Source: Strigomonas culicis
Lineage: Eukaryota; Euglenozoa; Kinetoplastea; Trypanosomatida; Trypanosomatidae
Direction: 5' to 3'
NCBI GenBank assembly: GCA_000482145.1
Contig: AUXH01000297.1
Span: forward strand, 1-22,914
DNA length: 22,914 bases
The translations under genes and the position numbers were made by a program. Positions 15,894 through 22,914 of the stretch are shown here, in pieces. Positions within the stretch are counted from its first letter, which is position 1. Every line of letters starts with the position of its first letter. The notes beneath the pieces were generated by a model that saw nothing but the letters and a program-made list of their open reading frames with translations, was not told where the DNA came from and made no database searches.

Positions 15894-17276
15894 ATGTCCC
15901 GGAAACGCCCGCACAGCGACGATGGCACGGCGCACTGGAATGGTCTCTCCGACGAAGAAGTCGACGAAAGGGCCAGGCGCCTCCTGTCGCCTACACGGCT
16001 ATCGCTGCTGCGTCTGCGAGAGGACACCCAACGGCCGCTCTTCACGAGCATCTCGACTGGGCTTGCCGCGCTGGATACGCTGATATACTCCTATTGGAAT
16101 CCCGTATTCCAAAGCAGTGCCAGCACACCTGACAGCCATCTGAGCCCCAGCAACTCCACCTTCCCTCCCTTCCATATTATCGAGTTTTATTCCTTTTTCG
16201 GCGGAGGGAAATCCTATCTTCTCAAAACCATCACCGCCGCCTTCATCCAGCACCACACCGTGCTCCAGCGGCTCGCCTGGCGCCCCCGCCCGGACGATGC
16301 GCGTGGGGAGGCAGACACACCGCCGCCCGTCGAGTGGGAGGTCTTTTTGTGTCTGACCACAACCACGCCGCCGCCGGAACCACAAACACAGAAGGTGAGG
16401 GACCCCCACCTCCCGTCAGAGTGGTCGTTTCTCGCTGACCCTGCAGCGCCTGCGTATGGGGGCGGCGGGGGGGAGTCGAACCGCAGCCGAGAAGCTTTCC
16501 TGGAGGCCTACCGGCAGCGGCACATCCACCTTGTCTGGCTGACGGAGCCCAATGATCTGCTTGCCGCGCTCGACCGAATAACCACGATGCTCACCACCGC
16601 AACGGACCAGGACCACCCACAAGACGACCCAACGATGATGAAGAAAAGAAAGAAGAAGACTACAAAGCAAGTGCTGCTGGTCATTGACGACTTGTCGCTT
16701 CTCTTCTTGTTCCCCACCCTAGAGCAGAGCAGCTTCGCGCTGCAGTGGTTCTCCGCCGAGTTGCGACGGCGTTTTGTCGATCTCTTCGCGCGCACTCAGT
16801 ATGATAATAATAATAATAATAATAATAGTGGGGATGAGATGGAGGTGCGCGTTGTTGTTTCCAACAGCTGCGTATATTACAAAGAGTCTTATGCCCTCAC
16901 CGGCGCGCCCATGACGACCCCCTGGGCCGCGCCAGCCGCGTCGACCACCCGTCCATCACAACGCCCTGATTGTAATATCAATCTGTTCCCACCACCGCTG
17001 GGCGGCGCTTGCTGGTGTGACGCGGTTCACCTGCGCTTTTTGGTGGAGCCGGCCGACCCTCTCTGGTCGACCGACGCGCCGCAGCGCGGCGGCAAGCGCG
17101 GCCGAGCAGCAGAGGGAGAGGCAGAGGATGGCGACGACACGGAGGAAAAAGCGCATACGATGGAGCCGCATCCGCACGCCGCGGACCTCGCGGCGTCGGG
17201 GGGTGGGGAGTCCTTTCAGAGGCGAAAGATCACACTGCTGAAAGGGGGGCGCGTGTGGGCCTCCACCATCATTTAG
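15894..17276 (+). CDS. Divergent RecA/RAD51-like ATPase, possibly an XRCC2-type RAD51 paralogue
   Basis: The 460-residue protein has a RecA-type core. ISTGLAALDTLI (about 53-64) matches the start of the RAD51 core. A Walker A-like motif, SFFGGGKS, is at 100-107 with Lys106 and Ser107. A Walker B-like strand, VLLVIDD, is at 260-266. The first Gly/Ala of the usual Walker A pattern is Ser100. RAD51 paralogues work in homologous recombination and repair; the spacing and the VIDDLSLLF strand (XRCC2: IIDSLS) suggest XRCC2-like, but only weakly. Several low-complexity inserts interrupt the core: Pro/Thr-rich near 155-165, a Gly run near 189, a Lys run near 250 and seven Asn near 305-311. The C-terminal 80 residues are acidic and probably disordered. 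DNA repair is inferred from the family alone. Confidence 0.6.
   Translation: MSRKRPHSDDGTAHWNGLSDEEVDERARRLLSPTRLSLLRLREDTQRPLFTSISTGLAALDTLIYSYWNPVFQSSASTPDSHLSPSNSTFPPFHIIEFYSFFGGGKSYLLKTITAAFIQHHTVLQRLAWRPRPDDARGEADTPPPVEWEVFLCLTTTTPPPEPQTQKVRDPHLPSEWSFLADPAAPAYGGGGGESNRSREAFLEAYRQRHIHLVWLTEPNDLLAALDRITTMLTTATDQDHPQDDPTMMKKRKKKTTKQVLLVIDDLSLLFLFPTLEQSSFALQWFSAELRRRFVDLFARTQYDNNNNNNNSGDEMEVRVVVSNSCVYYKESYALTGAPMTTPWAAPAASTTRPSQRPDCNINLFPPPLGGACWCDAVHLRFLVEPADPLWSTDAPQRGGKRGRAAEGEAEDGDDTEEKAHTMEPHPHAADLAASGGGESFQRRKITLLKGGRVWASTII
16806..16826 (+). repeat. AAT microsatellite coding for seven asparagines
   Basis: Seven AAT codons in a row in the RecA-like gene, after GAT and before AGT, inserted between the Walker B region and the following strand. 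Confidence 0.9.
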
Positions 17277-17552
17277 CGTAGTCTTTTTGTTTGTTTGTCT
17301 TTTTTTGTGTGTCCACACAATTATATACGGTATACTGCTGAATACTCTTTTTTGTTTTGTGTATTCTCTCTTTTTTTTTTTTTTGCGAACGAGCTGAGTA
17401 TCTGAGTGTGGTCTGTCAGGGCTGTTATCCGTTGTGTCATACCTATATGCCTATGATGCCTGCAACTCAGATGGATTCTCCCTTTTCATTTCGTTTTTCT
17501 TCTTCTTCATTGTTTACGAGATAAAGAGAAGGTATTGTATTTTTAAAAAAAA
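17277..17552. other. Spacer with trans-splice acceptor of the orphan gene
   Basis: AT-rich spacer. The first T-run (17371-17384) lies mid-spacer. A second T/C tract (about 17479-17514) precedes AG 17519-17520, giving a leader of about 32 bases. The leader ends in a run of A directly before the ATG. Confidence 0.6.
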
Positions 17553-18710
17553 ATGAGCTTTAATCACAATGTTATTTACATCGATGGGCTGACGATCCAG
17601 CTGCCCTCCGAGACCCACACACTCTTCAACCTCCTCATCGCCTTCGGGCTGTCACCCGCCGGCGGCCCCTACGCGCTGAAGGACGCGCAGTCCGGTGCGC
17701 TGCTGCTGCCGATCGACACGGATGGCAACATCCGCGTGCGGCCGCAGGGCAGCTACGGGCTTGTGCGCGTCACCAGCGGCGACGCCGCCGTGAGACAACC
17801 GGTGGTGGCCGCGCCGCCGCCGGCAACAGCAACAACAACAACAACAACAACAACGATGCCGGAACGCCTCACGTTGTCACAACGGAAGAAGGCGAGAAAG
17901 CAGCGGCGAGCGGCGGAGGAAGAGCAGAAGCGACTTCAGACGGGGGCGCCGGCGCAGCCGCAGTGGGACGAAGATGTGAAGGCGGTCGCTCCATCCGTGG
18001 CGCCCGTCGCAGCGGCAAGCGCTCCTATGGCCGCGACGACGACTACGGATGCTAAGAAGGAGAATGAGAGCGACAATACTAATACTAATAATAATAATAA
18101 TGCTAATAATAATAACAGCAACCCGAAGCGGACCCGTGACCACAAGGCGGAACGAGAGAGGCGCAAGAGGGGGAGGGAGGAGGCAGCGGAGGAACGGCAG
18201 CAGCAGCCGTCCGCCTCGCAGGGCGATGCCGGCGCGCCCGAGGCCCACCCCAAGACGGGCGCCCCCGATTCTGAAAATGCGCTGCTGTTCGAATTGCAGG
18301 ACGCGGACGGTCCGGCGGTTGCCACGCCCTCCCCACGGCCCCGACAGCCGAGGGCGCCCAGTAGGAAGGGGGTGGCGGAGAAGGAGGCCACGACGGTTGA
18401 CGTCCCGGCGCCCGCCACGCCGCCGGCGCGGCCGGCCACCGACGGCAGCTCGAAGGAGCAGACGGCGGTGCCATCGCCGGCGGAGCGGCCTAAGCGGGCG
18501 CCCAGCCGGAAGGAGCGGTCTGCGGAGACGCACGAGGCTAGCGCCGCTCCCGCCGCAGCGGCCCCTGCCGTGGTGTCCGAAGGGCCCGTCGCTCTTCCGG
18601 AGACGACGAATAAGACGAATAGTAAGACGAACAATGCGGTGCAGACAGGTGCAAAGGGTAGGGCAAAAAGGCCCACCATTCTTTACGGTAGCAGCAGCGA
18701 TAGCGACTAG
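17553..18710 (+). CDS. Orphan protein: short N-terminal domain plus long disordered, basic tail
   Basis: I do not recognise this 385-residue protein. Residues 1-75 look folded: alternating hydrophobics (NVIYIDGLTIQLP, then a short helix LFNLLIAFGL and strands GALLLPIDTDGNIRV and YGLVRV), compatible with a small beta-rich or ubiquitin-like fold. The rest is low complexity: a Thr run from an ACA microsatellite (about 92-99), a basic helix (LTLSQRKKARKQRRAAEEEQKR), an Asn-rich run, then Lys/Arg/Pro/Ala-rich sequence. The motif RAPSRK occurs twice, at 18351-18368 and 18495-18512. The C-terminus ends in acidic SSSDSD, a possible CK2 target. A nuclear or RNA-associated role would fit the composition, but this is a guess. 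Confidence 0.78.
   Translation: MSFNHNVIYIDGLTIQLPSETHTLFNLLIAFGLSPAGGPYALKDAQSGALLLPIDTDGNIRVRPQGSYGLVRVTSGDAAVRQPVVAAPPPATATTTTTTTTMPERLTLSQRKKARKQRRAAEEEQKRLQTGAPAQPQWDEDVKAVAPSVAPVAAASAPMAATTTTDAKKENESDNTNTNNNNNANNNNSNPKRTRDHKAERERRKRGREEAAEERQQQPSASQGDAGAPEAHPKTGAPDSENALLFELQDADGPAVATPSPRPRQPRAPSRKGVAEKEATTVDVPAPATPPARPATDGSSKEQTAVPSPAERPKRAPSRKERSAETHEASAAPAAAAPAVVSEGPVALPETTNKTNSKTNNAVQTGAKGRAKRPTILYGSSSDSD
17829..17854 (+). repeat. ACA/CAA microsatellite coding for a threonine run
   Basis: An uninterrupted AAC-type repeat read in the ACA/ACG frame gives about eight threonines. The same repeat unit is read as asparagine in other genes of the window. Confidence 0.85.
18076..18119 (+). 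repeat. AAT-rich microsatellite coding for asparagine runs
   Basis: Mostly AAT codons with ACT, GCT and AGC interruptions inside the orphan gene, giving an Asn/Thr-rich run. Confidence 0.85.
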
Positions 18711-19071
18711 CGGCCCAGGGTCTACTGATAACAAAACACGTCTTTTTTTTTTAACTTCTTCTCGGATTAACTGTTTACGGTACTAATAATAATAACGATT
18801 GAAGCTACTACCACAGTGTACGGAGACTATCTGTCAAATGCATAGAGATTCTATAGCCTTAATCATGTGCGTTCTGTTTTGTTTTCTCTTCTATAATGTG
18901 TCTGAATGCTTCTACTTTTCTCTCTCAATCACTTTCTTCATGATGCACAAAGTACGCACTATCCAACTTGAGGTACGTATATATCTCTTCTTTTGTTGTT
19001 GTTGCTGTTGTTGTTGTTGTTTTTTCACTTTTCATAGCATTTTTCTTCTCCTACTCCTACCTTCCCCTTCG
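18711..19071. other. Spacer before the MAP kinase
   Basis: Non-coding, although the kinase frame happens to stay open through it from a TTG at 18799. That translation is a run of Phe, Leu and Cys produced by the pyrimidine tract, including about nine Cys from TGT-type repeats, so it is not part of the protein. Confidence 0.8.
18983..19037 (+). promoter_or_regulatory. Probable trans-splice acceptor of the MAP kinase
   Basis: A T-rich tract with a TTG/GTT repeat (about 18995-19020) is followed by AG at 19036-19037. The ATG at 19072 is the first after it, giving a leader of 34 bases. Confidence 0.65.
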
Positions 19072-20403
19072 ATGCCAGCCTCTTCTGCGACCATGTCCCT
19101 CGCGGACTTTCAGCGGGAGATCGACGGGCTGGCGCCCGGGCGCTACACCCTAGAGCGGACGATTGGCGCCGGCAGTTACGGCGTCGTCATCCGCGCGGTG
19201 GACCGCCAGGACGGCAACAGCCTCGTCGCGATCAAACGTGTCAACAAGGAGATCTTTGATGAGGTCATCCTCGCGAAGCGCATTCTGCGCGAGATCAAGC
19301 TGCTCGCCCACTTCGACGACGAGAATATCATTGGGTTGAAGAACGTCCTGACGCCGCAAAACGAGGACCACTTTGAGCACTTCTACATCATTATGAACAT
19401 CATGGAGACGGACCTGCGGCAGGTGCTGCGCAGCGGCCAGCAGCTGACGGAGGCGCACATCCAGTTCTTTCTCTACCAGGCGCTCCGCGCACTGCACATC
19501 ATCCACTCTGCTGGTGTCATCCACCGCGACATCACACCCGCGAACATACTCGTGAACACCAACTGCGACCTCAAGATCTGCGACTTTGGGCTCGCCAAGG
19601 AGGAGAGCGATCAGGGCGAGTACATGACGGACTACGTGACGATGCGGTGGTACCGCGCGCCCGAGCTCGTGATGGAAGACAAGAAGTACTCGACGCAGAT
19701 CGACGTCTGGGGCCTCGGCTGCATCCTCGGCGAGCTGCTCGGCTCGCGGCCGCTTTTCCAGGGCAAGGACCGCGTGAACCAGCTAGACAAGATTGTCGAT
19801 ATCATCGGCACGCCGTCGGAGGCCGACATCGACGCGGTCGGCAGCGCGGCGGCGCAGAAGTACATCAAGAAGAAGGGCATGCGGCCGCCGCCGGACTGGC
19901 GGGCGCGCTACCCCAACGCAAGCCACGCGGCACTGGACCTCCTGGCTCGCATGTTGGTCTTCAACCCGAACAAGCGCATCACGGTGCTGGAGGCGATGCG
20001 GCATCCGTTTCTGGCTGACCTGCATGACACGGCGGACGACCACATCCACTATAAGCTCTTCGCTTTCAACGAAAACGAGCACAAGAACATCAAGGACGTG
20101 AAGAGGGCCATCTACGTCGAGAGCATCCGCTTCCACCAGCAGGGGCCGGCGGGCGGCGAGGTTGTCAGCAGCGCGGTCACCGCCGCGCCGTCTGTCGCCT
20201 GCAGTGTCTCGCCCGCACAGCCGTCACCGCAGCCATCGAACCCTTCCTCGCCGCAGCCAACGGCCGCCACCGCAAACAATAATAATAACAGTAACAATAA
20301 TCAGCCGTTGAGCGTCACTGCACGCGGCGACGGACGCTCGGCGCAGCAGACGATAGAGAAGGATGTTCCGGAAAATGAGAACGATAAGAATTTCGATCGA
20401 TGA
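19072..20403 (+). CDS. MAP kinase with TDY activation motif, MPK4/TbMAPK2-like
   Basis: A complete CMGC-group MAP kinase of 443 residues. Landmarks: glycine loop GAGSYG (32-37), ATP-binding Lys55 in VAIK, His-Arg-Asp 151-153, DFG 171-173, the TDY activation motif Thr186-Asp187-Tyr188, then MRWYRAPE and a DVWGLGCILGELL helix. TDY MAP kinases are activated by phosphorylation of the Thr and Tyr by a MAP kinase kinase. The catalytic loop reads HRDITPAN, so the usual Lys after HRDL is Thr155. From family memory this variant suggests the LmxMPK4/TbMAPK2 group, but I hold that loosely. The C-terminal 80 or so residues form a Ser/Pro/Ala/Asn-rich tail with an Asn run. Two in-frame ATGs (19072 and 19093) are both plausible starts. 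Confidence 0.93.
   Translation: MPASSATMSLADFQREIDGLAPGRYTLERTIGAGSYGVVIRAVDRQDGNSLVAIKRVNKEIFDEVILAKRILREIKLLAHFDDENIIGLKNVLTPQNEDHFEHFYIIMNIMETDLRQVLRSGQQLTEAHIQFFLYQALRALHIIHSAGVIHRDITPANILVNTNCDLKICDFGLAKEESDQGEYMTDYVTMRWYRAPELVMEDKKYSTQIDVWGLGCILGELLGSRPLFQGKDRVNQLDKIVDIIGTPSEADIDAVGSAAAQKYIKKKGMRPPPDWRARYPNASHAALDLLARMLVFNPNKRITVLEAMRHPFLADLHDTADDHIHYKLFAFNENEHKNIKDVKRAIYVESIRFHQQGPAGGEVVSSAVTAAPSVACSVSPAQPSPQPSNPSSPQPTAATANNNNNSNNNQPLSVTARGDGRSAQQTIEKDVPENENDKNFDR
20275..20303 (+). repeat. AAT/AAC microsatellite coding for asparagines in the kinase tail
   Basis: AAT and AAC codons with one AGT give an Asn/Ser run in the non-catalytic tail. Confidence 0.85.
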
Positions 20404-20819
20404 TCAAGAAGTAAAACAATGCGAAAAGAAAAAAAGAGAAAGGAAGAACAATGTTAATAAATGAAATAAAAAAATACTATTTACACATATACATTTACCG
20501 TAAATGAAAACTGCATCCAAAAAAAAAATCGAAATTGTTTTAAAGGAAAGAGCAAACGAATAAATAATGGATCTTTCATACAAAAAGAAAAAAGAATCGA
20601 GGGAGACGAAAGAATGGGAGAAAAGGCAATTATTGTTTCATCTTCATACTTTTATTTATGTTTGTTCTCTGGATATATGTGTTGTGTAAATTGACGATGC
20701 GCAGAGATTGAAAAGGCACAACCAGAGATTATAATAACAACAATAAATAAATAAAAATGAAACAAAAATAAATTGAATTATGATCATGTTGTCTCTGTTT
20801 TTTTTTTCCTCTTCTTTTT

Positions 20820-20844
20820 TTTGTTTGTTTGTTTGTTTGTTTGT
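20820..20844. repeat. TTTG tetranucleotide microsatellite
   Basis: About six TTTG units inside a pyrimidine-rich tract with no coding region close downstream. Confidence 0.85.
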
Positions 20845-21308
20845 CTTGTTTTACTATTCGTATCATTGTCCTTTATTGGAGTTTGTTTTGTTTCTTTACT
20901 TTTTCGACGACTCCCATATAATAAGTTTTATGTTGATGTATTGTGGGGTTTTTTTTTTGGTGTTTGGGGTGAGTATAGAGGCGTTGTTTAAACATACATA
21001 CATATATATATATTCAGAAATCATCACTATAATAATATAATATATGTAGAGCCCGCCATACAGGCCTTAACTCTGTCTTTGGACCACAAGGAAGCGGAAG
21101 AAAGCAGTTGAGTGAATCTAACGAAAAATAAAACGTTTCGATTATAATAGTACACGTATTTTTTTTATTCATTTATTTTCAAAAAAAAAAAGGTACATCC
21201 TACAGATGTGTACATCTACAAGCATGCTGTTAGTACCCGCAGCGCATGAAGGCCTCAGAATGGATACGCTTTGTTCCGAGACCCGCGCTTCTTCTTCTTT
21301 ATTATGAC

Positions 21309-21352
21309 TTCTCTCTCCTTCTCTCTTTTTTTAATATGTATATTATTGCCAG
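21309..21352 (+). promoter_or_regulatory. Probable trans-splice acceptor of the last gene
   Basis: A T/C tract (21309-21332) is followed by AG at 21351-21352, giving a leader of about 39 bases before the ATG at 21392. AGs at 21355-21361 could serve equally. Confidence 0.5.
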
Positions 21353-21391
21353 TAGGTAGTAGTGTCTTATTTTTTTCTCTCACCCATCGAC

Positions 21392-22441
21392 ATGCTGCAG
21401 CGGCGCCTGACAACCCTTCTGCAGAAAAGGCAGACCGCAGCGGGCTACATGGCCTCCGCCGGCAAAGTCGGCAGCGAAGAGAAGTGGGCCCACGCGGCGA
21501 TGGAGTACATCTACGAAAAGAAGCACGTGAACGACGGCAACAAGAAGAGGCAGCACGACGTACAGCTCGAGCGGCGCGTCGCCGCCGCCTTCGACCGCTA
21601 CGCGGCACACGGCGAGGCGGTGTTCGAGGCACGCCTCGCGCGGCTGAACGCGCGCATGACGGAGGCGCTGGAGGCCGTCCGCGCGCTCGACCGCCGCGCG
21701 GCGGCGCTTGAGGCCGAGCGGCGCGCCACCGCCGCCGCGGCGGACGACGCGGCGCCGGCCAGCACCCTCATCGAGGAGTGCGTGCTGCTGCACACGGAGC
21801 AGCCGCCGGGCAGCTTCCAGCGGCCTGCCCTCGCGCCGCCGCTCGCCGGCTACGAGCCCGGCTACGCGCTGGATGTGCCGCAGCTGCGCTCTCAGCAGGC
21901 GGAGTACCCCGCCGTCCACCGCCCGACAGATGATCTTCAGTTCCGTGGCGGCGGCGGCGGCGCCACGGACGACGGCGGCTTCGCCGCCGCGGCGGAGCCG
22001 GACAGCTACCACCAGTTCCCCTACGTGGAAACCTACGCGCTAGAAGACCTCACCGCGCAGTACGAGAAGAAGCTGGATGGGCTCCATGGGGCGCTGCGGC
22101 TCCACATGCCGCTGACGGGCGTGGAGGGCGAGGGCTGGGAGGCCTACGTCGCCCTCCAGCGGAAGGCACTGCGGCGCCAGCGGCTGCTGATCGATCTCGC
22201 GCAGCAGGGCGATTTCGCAGAGCGGTTCGAGAGGAACGAAGACGGCTTCCGCGACGCGGAGCTCGCGCGGCGCGGGCTGTTGCCGCTGCGCGTCGAGGGT
22301 GAGGAGGACGGCGCCGATGCCGCCGCGCTGACGACGCGACACAAGAGAAAGGATGGGAGGAAGAAGGCGGCGTATAACAATTTCGAGGAGCACTACCACT
22401 TTGCTCAGGTGCCCGCCTACGAGCCCTTTCGTGTGATGTAA
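21392..22441 (+). CDS. Probable mitochondrial protein of unknown function
   Basis: This 349-residue protein is not one I recognise. The frame is open from a GTG at 21362, but the ATG at 21392 gives MLQRRLTTLLQKRQTAAGYM, an Arg/Leu-rich start without acids that looks like a mitochondrial targeting sequence. Residues about 25-115 are mainly helical and probably coiled coil (LERRVAAAFDRYAAHGE, LNARMTEALEAVRALD). A Pro/Gly/Tyr-rich middle (about 145-175) and a Gly/Ala insert follow. A conserved-looking Tyr/Trp-containing helical part (about 210-290) comes next, and the tail ends HYHFAQVPAYEPFRVM. The composition recalls kinetoplastid mitoribosome or mitochondrial RNA-processing proteins, but no family-specific motif is visible. 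Third positions are strongly GC-rich. Confidence 0.75.
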   Translation: MLQRRLTTLLQKRQTAAGYMASAGKVGSEEKWAHAAMEYIYEKKHVNDGNKKRQHDVQLERRVAAAFDRYAAHGEAVFEARLARLNARMTEALEAVRALDRRAAALEAERRATAAAADDAAPASTLIEECVLLHTEQPPGSFQRPALAPPLAGYEPGYALDVPQLRSQQAEYPAVHRPTDDLQFRGGGGGATDDGGFAAAAEPDSYHQFPYVETYALEDLTAQYEKKLDGLHGALRLHMPLTGVEGEGWEAYVALQRKALRRQRLLIDLAQQGDFAERFERNEDGFRDAELARRGLLPLRVEGEEDGADAAALTTRHKRKDGRKKAAYNNFEEHYHFAQVPAYEPFRVM

Positions 22442-22914
22442 CGCGCGCCATCCTGATTGTCACATCTTCATTTTTTGTTGTTGTTGTTGTTGTTGTTGTT
22501 GTTGGTTTGTGCGTTTGGTTTATGGTTGTGGTGGTGTGCTGGTGATTTATATTATAAGTACTGTAAAAATAAATAAATACTATTAGATGTTGTTGTTTTT
22601 GTATTTTAATTATGATTATTGTTATGAAGGCATCTCCTTTTGTTTGTACCTGAATACTATTCATACGTACCTTTGCCTCTCTCTATTTCTCTCTTTCTCC
22701 TCTTATATGCCTACTTTCGGTTAGGTACATATTACGATCAGTAGTACTTTTTCTTTTCTTCTTTCCAAAAACGTGTGTTGGCACAGAGGTAGGGGTGTGT
22801 GCATATAGACTCAAAAGAGAACTATATAAAAAAAAAAACATAAAAAAAAGGAGGGAAGAAATATATCAATTTATATATTTTTTTTCTCTTTCTACTTCTC
22901 AACTTCAATTGTAA
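22442..22914. other. Right-edge spacer
   Basis: AT-rich non-coding DNA with a TTG repeat near its start. T/C tracts at about 22674-22702 and 22878-22900 look like splice-acceptor regions, so the next gene probably begins just past the window. Confidence 0.65.
22476..22505. repeat. TTG trinucleotide microsatellite
   Basis: About nine TTG units in the likely 3' UTR of the last gene. The unit is the reverse complement of the CAA/AAC repeats seen in coding sequences of this window. Confidence 0.9.

Larger units (their letters stand above)
20404..21391. other. Long spacer (988 bases) after the MAP kinase
   Basis: No protein gene is supported. The first part (to about 20640) is A-rich with purine runs. 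A strong pyrimidine tract with a TTTG repeat follows at about 20797-20870, far from any coding region. Positions 21047-21130 have balanced composition, then come poly-T and poly-A runs (21161-21192). Short open frames at 20773-21040 are translated T-runs. A second pyrimidine tract at 21309-21332 belongs to the next gene. Confidence 0.65.

Noticed and set aside
18049..18786. 245-codon alternative frame in the orphan gene
   Set aside because: Arg-rich shadow of the GC-rich main frame that runs into spacer.
20773..21040. Two short open frames after the MAP kinase
   Set aside because: Nearly all Phe, Val and Leu from T/G-rich repeats, with no plausible protein composition.

Overview
The window looks like part of a trypanosomatid (kinetoplastid) nuclear chromosome. 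Every supported gene is on the + strand and none shows an intron. Genes are separated by AT-rich spacers, and each is preceded by a polypyrimidine tract and an AG, the layout expected for polycistronic transcription with trans-splicing. The protein families fit this: a kinetoplastid-style MAP kinase, a PIG-F-like GPI-anchor protein, an Isd11-like protein and a divergent RecA/RAD51-like ATPase. Genus and species cannot be told from the sequence alone. No promoter, tRNA, rRNA, CRISPR array or transposon was recognised.

Layout, left to right: a syntaxin-16/Tlg2-type Qa-SNARE that ends in a CaaX-like tetrapeptide instead of a membrane anchor (322-1167); NIP7, a 60S ribosome biogenesis factor (1578-2123); an ISD11/LYRM4-like protein of Fe-S cluster assembly (2564-2854); a 722-base spacer with three consecutive predicted hairpins; a giant 3632-residue protein (3577-14475) with CLU-like, TPR-like and IQ-like segments embedded in low-complexity sequence; a short PIG-F/Gpi11-like membrane protein (15072-15572); a RecA/RAD51-like ATPase, possibly XRCC2-related (15894-17276); an orphan protein with a short N-terminal domain and a long disordered tail (17553-18710); a TDY-type MAP kinase (19072-20403); and a probable mitochondrial protein of unknown function (21392-22441). 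The right edge ends in another pyrimidine tract, so a further gene probably starts just outside.

The genes do not form one pathway, which is normal for a trypanosomatid gene array. Base composition is notable: the first three genes have mixed third codon positions, while from about position 3780 most of the coding sequence is strongly GC-rich at third positions, with abrupt AT-rich asparagine microsatellites inside several genes.

Four open frames include non-ATG upstream extensions that probably are not translated: TTG for the giant gene and the kinase, GTG for the ISD11-like gene and the last gene. Starts here use the first sensible ATG after the likely splice acceptor. The strongest leads for follow-up are the tail of the SNARE, the hairpin cluster at 3257-3361, and the architecture of the giant protein.
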